Assembly: GCA_024690665.1 (NCBI GenBank)
Contig: JAILOU010000032.1
Coordinates: forward strand, 1-64,000
DNA: 64,000 bases
Direction of reading: 5' to 3'
Origin: Eubacterium sp.
GTDB lineage: Bacteria; Bacillota; Clostridia; Lachnospirales; Lachnospiraceae
Positions within the stretch are counted from its first letter, which is position 1; every line of letters begins with the position of its first letter. This document shows positions 60,560 to 64,000 of this stretch, one piece after another. The notes beneath the pieces were generated by a model, which saw only the letters and a list, made by a program, of their open reading frames with translations, searched no databases and had not been told where the DNA came from. A program made the translations under genes and the position numbers.

Positions 60560-60740
60560 TGCCACCGGGGACGTTCCTTGCCACCGGGGACGGTCCTTTT
60601 GCCACGGTCATGGGGGTTTTGGCTTGTTTCGGTGGGGAGAGGAGGTCGCTCCCTACCGAAACGGCGCCGGGCGGGGGATACTGGCTGAACGATGTCACCG
60701 GCGACACCGGGGACGGTCCCATTGCCACGGTCATGGGGGG
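60560..60740. repeat. REP-like GC-rich repeats
   Basis: CACCGGGGACGGTCC followed by TTGCCACGGTCATGGGG occurs twice (60582-60616 and 60706-60738), with a third partial unit at 60563. Between them GTTTCGGTGGGGAG pairs with CTCCCTACCGAAAC (60626-60662). Sharp rise in G+C over the surroundings. Starts right after the phosphatase stop. Open frames here are by-products of the repeat. Confidence 0.7.
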
Positions 60741-60745
60741 CTCGG

Positions 60746-60789
60746 GTTTGTAACTTTAGGACACAGATATGCATGTTAAGTTACAAAAC
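60746..60789. repeat. Isolated GTAAC hairpin, relative of the 72-nt array
   Basis: TTTGTAACTTTA ... TTAAGTTACAAAA carries the same arms as the tandem array at 61261-61663 but with a different centre. Confidence 0.6.
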
Positions 60790-60856
60790 GTTCCGGTATC
60801 GTCCTACGCATAATCAACTATTTTGCGGGTTATATCCCCCGGCTTTCGACTGTGGA

Positions 60857-61175
60857 TACATTTCGACAAGCACATCGAGAGCCGCCAAATTTTTACGAGT
60901 ATCTGATACTCGTCAAACCGAACCGGGGCTGCCTCGGATAAAGAAAAGAAATGGCCCGTCTGCGAAGCAGACAGAGGGATAAAAGGCTAAGGATGCAAGT
61001 TCTCTTGCAGTTCCTTAGCCTTTTTTAGACCGTCAGGTGTGCCGAAGGCACAGCAGGCCATTTCTTGTAATTAACACCACAACAATCCTAGCAGAACACG
61101 GGCGGTGGCGAGTAAATCACAAGATACGCAGTAAAAATTTGAACAGCGGCGGGTCGGTGCGGGGAGAAATCGTAT
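60857..61175 (+). repeat. Structured repeat element, copy C
   Basis: 319 nt, same order of parts as copy B. Outer arms are AAGAAATGGCC and GGCCATTTCTT (B has AAGAAATGACC and GGTCATTTCTT, a compensated pair). The variable hairpin is GGCTAAGGATGCAAG/CTTGCA..TCCTTAGCC (60985-61020) followed by T6, and the upstream hairpin is CGAGTATC/GATACTCG. The tail matches B from CCTAGCAGAACACGG to AGAAATCGTAT. Confidence 0.82.
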
Positions 61176-61260
61176 CCTCTGAGAAAGCCCTCCACATCTC
61201 ACAAAATTATCGAGCTCTTTCAGTTACATAATCCAAGCCCAGACAATTCTAATTTCTTTT

Positions 61261-61663
61261 TTTTGTAACTTTTCCTCTCGCTAACGCTCTTTTAGTTACA
61301 AATTCTCGGTCCTGGCAATTTTATTTTCTTTCTTTTGTAACTTTTCCTTTCGCTAACGCTCTTTTAGTTACAAAAACCTGGTCCTGGGAATTTTATTTTC
61401 TTTTTTTTGTAACTTTTCCTTTCGCTAACGCTCTTTTAGTTACAAAAACCCGGTCCTGGGAATTCAATCAGTTTTCTTTTGCAACTTTTTCCGGTTCCGG
61501 AGCATCTAAAGTTACAAAATCTCGGTCCTGGGAATTCAATCAGCTTTCTTTTGTAACTTTTTCCGGCTCCGGAGCATCTAAAGTTACAAAAACCCGGTCC
61601 TAGGAATTCAATCAGCTTTCTTTTGTAACTTTTTCCGGCTCTGGAGCATCTTAAGTTACAAAA
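61261..61663. repeat. Tandem array of six 72-nt hairpin units
   Basis: GTAAC (GCAAC once) recurs at 61265, 61337, 61409, 61481, 61553 and 61625: an exact 72-nt period. Each unit has arms GTAACTTT and AAGTTAC around a centre, then a spacer with CGGTCCTGGGAATT. Units 1-3 have centre CGCTAACGCTCTT, units 4-6 CCGGTTCCGGAGCATC. A decayed seventh unit lies just before (61193-61264). No protein gene fits. Confidence 0.88.
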
Positions 61664-61697
61664 TCCTCACCACAGCAGAACAATAAAAAAAAGACAT

Positions 61698-61724
61698 AAA
61701 AAAAGATGACCCAAACGGATCATC
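61698..61724 (-). terminator. Terminator of tRNA-Gly
   Basis: On the minus strand GATGATCC pairs with GGGTCATC around GTTT and is followed by T7. Confidence 0.8.
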
Positions 61725-61735
61725 TAAAAAATAAG

Positions 61736-61808
61736 AGCGACAGACGGGGCTCGAACCCGCGGTCTCGACCTTGGCAAGGTCGCGCGTTACCAACTACGCC
61801 ACTGTCGC
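61736..61808 (-). tRNA. tRNA-Gly (anticodon GCC)
   Basis: 73 nt on the minus strand. Acceptor GCGACAG pairs with CTGTCGC, T-arm GGGTTCGAGCCCC, anticodon loop TTGCCAA with GCC flanked by CGACC/GGTCG, discriminator U as usual for glycine tRNA. CCA is not encoded. Confidence 0.97.
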
Positions 61809-61841
61809 ATTTGTTATGCGCTCCTCATCGGAACGAATATA

Positions 61842-61870
61842 ATCATACTATTAATTGTGGCAGTTGTCAA
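61842..61870 (-). promoter_or_regulatory. Promoter of tRNA-Gly
   Basis: Minus strand TTGACA (61870-61865), 17-nt spacer, TATGAT (61847-61842), 34 nt before the mature 5' end. Confidence 0.85.
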
Positions 61871-61988
61871 CACAATTTTGAAAATAATTTTTTGTTTTTT
61901 TGAAAAGCCAAAAAGATGCGGGGAATAGGGGGATATGTTATACTTTTAAAGGGAATTTACATAAAGAGAATAATGAAGGAGAAGAGTT

Positions 61989-62903
61989 ATGACAATCATG
62001 CAGATGAAATATTTTATTACTGTGGCGAAGAGTCTTAGCTTTACGAAGGCAGCGGAATTGTTGTTCATATCGCAGCCGGCGCTAAGCAGGCACATAAAGA
62101 ATATGGAAGAAGAGTTGAATCTTCAATTATTTGTCAGAACAAATACGGGGATCAAACTGACGCCGGCGGGGAGCAATCTGCTGACCGGATTTGAAAAGAT
62201 TTACCAGGAATTCAATGATGTCGTAGGGGTGTCGAAGAAGATACAGCAGGGGATGATGGGAACCCTGGTGGTAGGAATTCTAGAGAAGACCGACACATCA
62301 GATTTTTTGGCGCCGATTTATCAATACTTTGCACAGAAGCATCCAAATGTGTCGCTGGTATTTCGGGAAGGGTCCTTTAAATATCTGCTGGACGAGCTAT
62401 ACGCCGGTAATATGGATATGATCTTTACGATAAAGTTTGAAGTAGAACGAAAGGAAAGCATTGTCTATCAATATGTGGCACATTCAAAAGATCATATTGT
62501 GATGAGTAAGTTTCATCCGCTGGCGCAAAAAGAACAAGTGACACTGGATGATTTGAAAGATGAAACCTTCGTGATGATATCAAGAGAAGATAATCCGGAG
62601 TCATCCGATTTGATACATAGTATCTGCCGGGAGCATGGATTTGTGCCGCAGGTACATTATGCACAGACACTCAGCGAACAGGTGCTTTGGATAACATCCG
62701 GTATGGGCGTGTCGATTTTAGATACGAGATGTGAGCTAAAACTGAATGACAATGTGAAGTTCTATGAGATGGAAAGTAACTGGGATCCATCGCTTGTCAT
62801 AGCCTGGCATCAGAACAATTATAATCCACTGATTGCCGAGTTTTTAAAGAAGTTAAATGAAGTAATGGATATAGAAGGAGAAGACCTTCATGTAGGAGAG
62901 TAA
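61989..62903 (+). CDS. LysR-family transcriptional regulator
   Basis: 304 residues with GAAGGAGAAG upstream. N-terminal winged helix-turn-helix SFTKAAELLFISQPALSRHI (about 17-36) and a substrate-binding domain (about 90-295; LVVGILEKTDTSDFLAPIYQ). CynR/GltC-like in general form. It stands alone between tRNA-Gly and the convergent URO-D-family gene; its target and effector cannot be read from the sequence. Confidence 0.9.
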   Translation: MTIMQMKYFITVAKSLSFTKAAELLFISQPALSRHIKNMEEELNLQLFVRTNTGIKLTPAGSNLLTGFEKIYQEFNDVVGVSKKIQQGMMGTLVVGILEKTDTSDFLAPIYQYFAQKHPNVSLVFREGSFKYLLDELYAGNMDMIFTIKFEVERKESIVYQYVAHSKDHIVMSKFHPLAQKEQVTLDDLKDETFVMISREDNPESSDLIHSICREHGFVPQVHYAQTLSEQVLWITSGMGVSILDTRCELKLNDNVKFYEMESNWDPSLVIAWHQNNYNPLIAEFLKKLNEVMDIEGEDLHVGE

Positions 62904-62907
62904 AAAA

Positions 62908-62939
62908 TAGCAGTCGCATGGGTGCGACTGCTATTTTTA
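62908..62939 (+). terminator. Terminator of the LysR gene
   Basis: ATAGCAGTCGCA pairs perfectly with TGCGACTGCTAT, 4-nt loop, then T5. Confidence 0.9.
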
Positions 62940-62961
62940 TGGGTTAATGTATAAAAAAGAA

Positions 62962-63008
62962 GAGGATTGTAAGATAAAAATTTACATAAAGAGGGAGATA
63001 CAATCCTC
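62962..63008 (-). terminator. Possible terminator of the URO-D-family gene
   Basis: Minus strand GAGGATTGTA pairs with TACAATCCTC (10 bp) over a 27-nt loop, followed by TTCTTTTTT. The long loop makes it less certain. Confidence 0.5.
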
Positions 63009-63024
63009 CTCGATTTTAACGAGA

Positions 63025-63999
63025 TTAAGCGGTTTGATAAATGGTCTTTCCGTCAGTCCAAATCTCATCCCACATAATGTCAGAAGATTCGCCGCCAAAT
63101 GGAAGGAACATAGGGCTATAGCAATATCCTTCTGCATTTGGATAAAGAATTTTGCGAACATCTTCACGAATGGCCTGTTCATCAACTTTGCCTGCTGCAA
63201 GTGACTCTGTGTAATACTTTTGGTAATCCGGAGTCATATGATAAGAAAGTTTATCTTTTGTAACTTTCTTAAGTTTTGCAACGTCGTTGATTTCCATACC
63301 CTGCCAAGAATCGATTCCCATTTCAACAAAATCAGGAACGATTTCCTCAATCTTACCGCAAGAGTGTAGTTCGAATAAGGTACCAAGTTCGTGGCAACGG
63401 TCAACAGCTTTTTGAAGCTGTGGCTTAAACAGTTCACGCCAGATATCCGGTGAGAAGAACATACCGGTCTGTGTGCCGTAGTCATCATGGAACATTAATA
63501 CGTCAGGTTTGTAGATTTCGATTACCTTTTCCATTAATTTGATTTTCCATTCCATGTAGACATTCAGATATTCTTCGACCTCTTCAGGGTCTGTTAACAG
63601 ACTACATAAAGCATTCTCGAATCCCATCAACATATGGAGACGTTCAAATGGTCCATTAACAAACATCATGACAAATACTTTATTGCGATCGACTTCGCTA
63701 AGATGGTCGATCTCCTCAACCTTGCTCCAGTCCCAGGCATCTAAATCCGGGAACTTAACACATTCTCTCCAATCACAGATATCTTCCATAATAGGATCTT
63801 GTGTGTGATCAGGTGCGATAGCGTCAACGCTGGCTTCATATTTCCAGTCAACGCCGAACCAGTCGGTTCCGCCCTTTGTGTGATCCGGGCGCTCATCATA
63901 TGCTTCCGGGTTAAATAATACGTACAGATCATTATCTGTAGGAAGTTCATCGGTTGGCTGATGCTTATAAAAAGCAAGTCCTCTTTCTCTTGGTGTCAT
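63025..63999 (-). CDS. Uroporphyrinogen decarboxylase (URO-D) superfamily protein
   Basis: 324 residues; start ATG at 63999, one base from the window edge, so the promoter is outside. TIM-barrel family that includes haem-pathway HemE and corrinoid methyltransferases (MtaA, CmuA). Seen: MTPRERGLAFYKHQP opening, MFVNGPFERLHMLMGFENAL, MFHDDYGTQTGMFFSPDIWR and FELHSCGKIEEIVPDFVEMG with the His-x-Cys type zinc site of the methyltransferase branch. It therefore more likely moves methyl groups or demethylates a substrate than makes haem. No corrinoid protein gene is visible in the window. Confidence 0.85.
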   Translation of the reverse strand: MTPRERGLAFYKHQPTDELPTDNDLYVLFNPEAYDERPDHTKGGTDWFGVDWKYEASVDAIAPDHTQDPIMEDICDWRECVKFPDLDAWDWSKVEEIDHLSEVDRNKVFVMMFVNGPFERLHMLMGFENALCSLLTDPEEVEEYLNVYMEWKIKLMEKVIEIYKPDVLMFHDDYGTQTGMFFSPDIWRELFKPQLQKAVDRCHELGTLFELHSCGKIEEIVPDFVEMGIDSWQGMEINDVAKLKKVTKDKLSYHMTPDYQKYYTESLAAGKVDEQAIREDVRKILYPNAEGYCYSPMFLPFGGESSDIMWDEIWTDGKTIYQTA

Positions 64000-64000
64000 T

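Noticed and set aside
60559..60982. Small open frames in the repeat island
   Set aside because: They follow REP-like and structured repeats, lack ribosome sites and have no protein-like pattern.
61193..61663. CRISPR array
   Set aside because: Units of 72 nt are repeated almost whole with no unique spacers, and no cas genes are present.
61193..61663. Integron attC sites, prompted by the GTAAC/GTTAC arms
   Set aside because: No integrase, no cassettes between units, and the period is too short and regular.

Overview
The window looks like chromosomal DNA of an anaerobic Gram-positive gut-type bacterium of the Clostridia, most likely Lachnospiraceae. This is inferred from gene style, not from a marker gene: secreted proteins ending in Lys-rich Ig-like/Fn3 tails, Ser-rich lipoproteins, Gram-positive Shine-Dalgarno sites with occasional GTG/TTG starts, AmtB fused to PII, polysaccharide genes pairing a pyruvyl transferase with an FrhB-like protein, and many GGDEF, HD-GYP and chemoreceptor genes. 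No rRNA is present; one tRNA-Gly(GCC) lies near the right end.

Left part (1-10217): a secreted papain-like protease, a YgjP-type metallohydrolase, an unknown small gene, then a seven-gene surface-polysaccharide operon (two hexapeptide acyltransferases, two glycosyltransferases, a pyruvyl transferase, an FrhB-like Fe-S protein and a flippase). 10320-23058 is housekeeping and accessory content: AmtB-PII, a Nudix hydrolase, a GH25 lipoprotein, a LysR/YeiH pair, rhodanese, cupin, metallo-beta-lactamase fold protein, an esterase-like lipoprotein, a YbaK-type editing protein, an MmcQ-MGMT fusion and a chemoreceptor.

Centre (23131-45778): a biosynthetic gene cluster of about 22 kb, the main finding. 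In order: a type II thioesterase with Cys in place of the nucleophilic Ser, a free-standing condensation protein, an aryl-AMP ligase, a 2,207-residue NRPS (ArCP-Cy-A-PCP-Cy-A-PCP, both A domains with cysteine-type pockets), a free carrier protein, an FtsX-type permease, an Fe-S aldo/keto-reductase-like protein, a PPTase on the opposite strand, a second thioesterase, an ABC ATPase, a second FtsX permease, a fused acyl-AMP ligase-ACP-alpha-oxoamine synthase and an SDR. The layout suggests an aryl-capped, cysteine-derived (bis)thiazoline joined to, or made beside, a lipid-like amino ketone and exported by a MacB-like pump. No salicylate or dihydroxybenzoate synthesis genes, siderophore receptor or obvious Fur box is visible, so a plain siderophore is not the default reading.

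Right part (45820-64000): a signalling block (hybrid histidine kinase with a possible CBM2-like sensor, response regulator, HD-GYP protein), a secreted beta-helix/amidase pair, a diguanylate cyclase, a cation efflux protein, a frameshifted small membrane gene, a SpoIIE/STAS/anti-sigma partner-switch set, a repeat island, tRNA-Gly, a LysR regulator and a URO-D-family protein.

Repeats are unusually rich: a perfect 112-nt inverted repeat 37 kb apart, three copies of an element of about 250-325 nt with compensatory stem changes, REP-like sequences, and a 72-nt tandem hairpin array.
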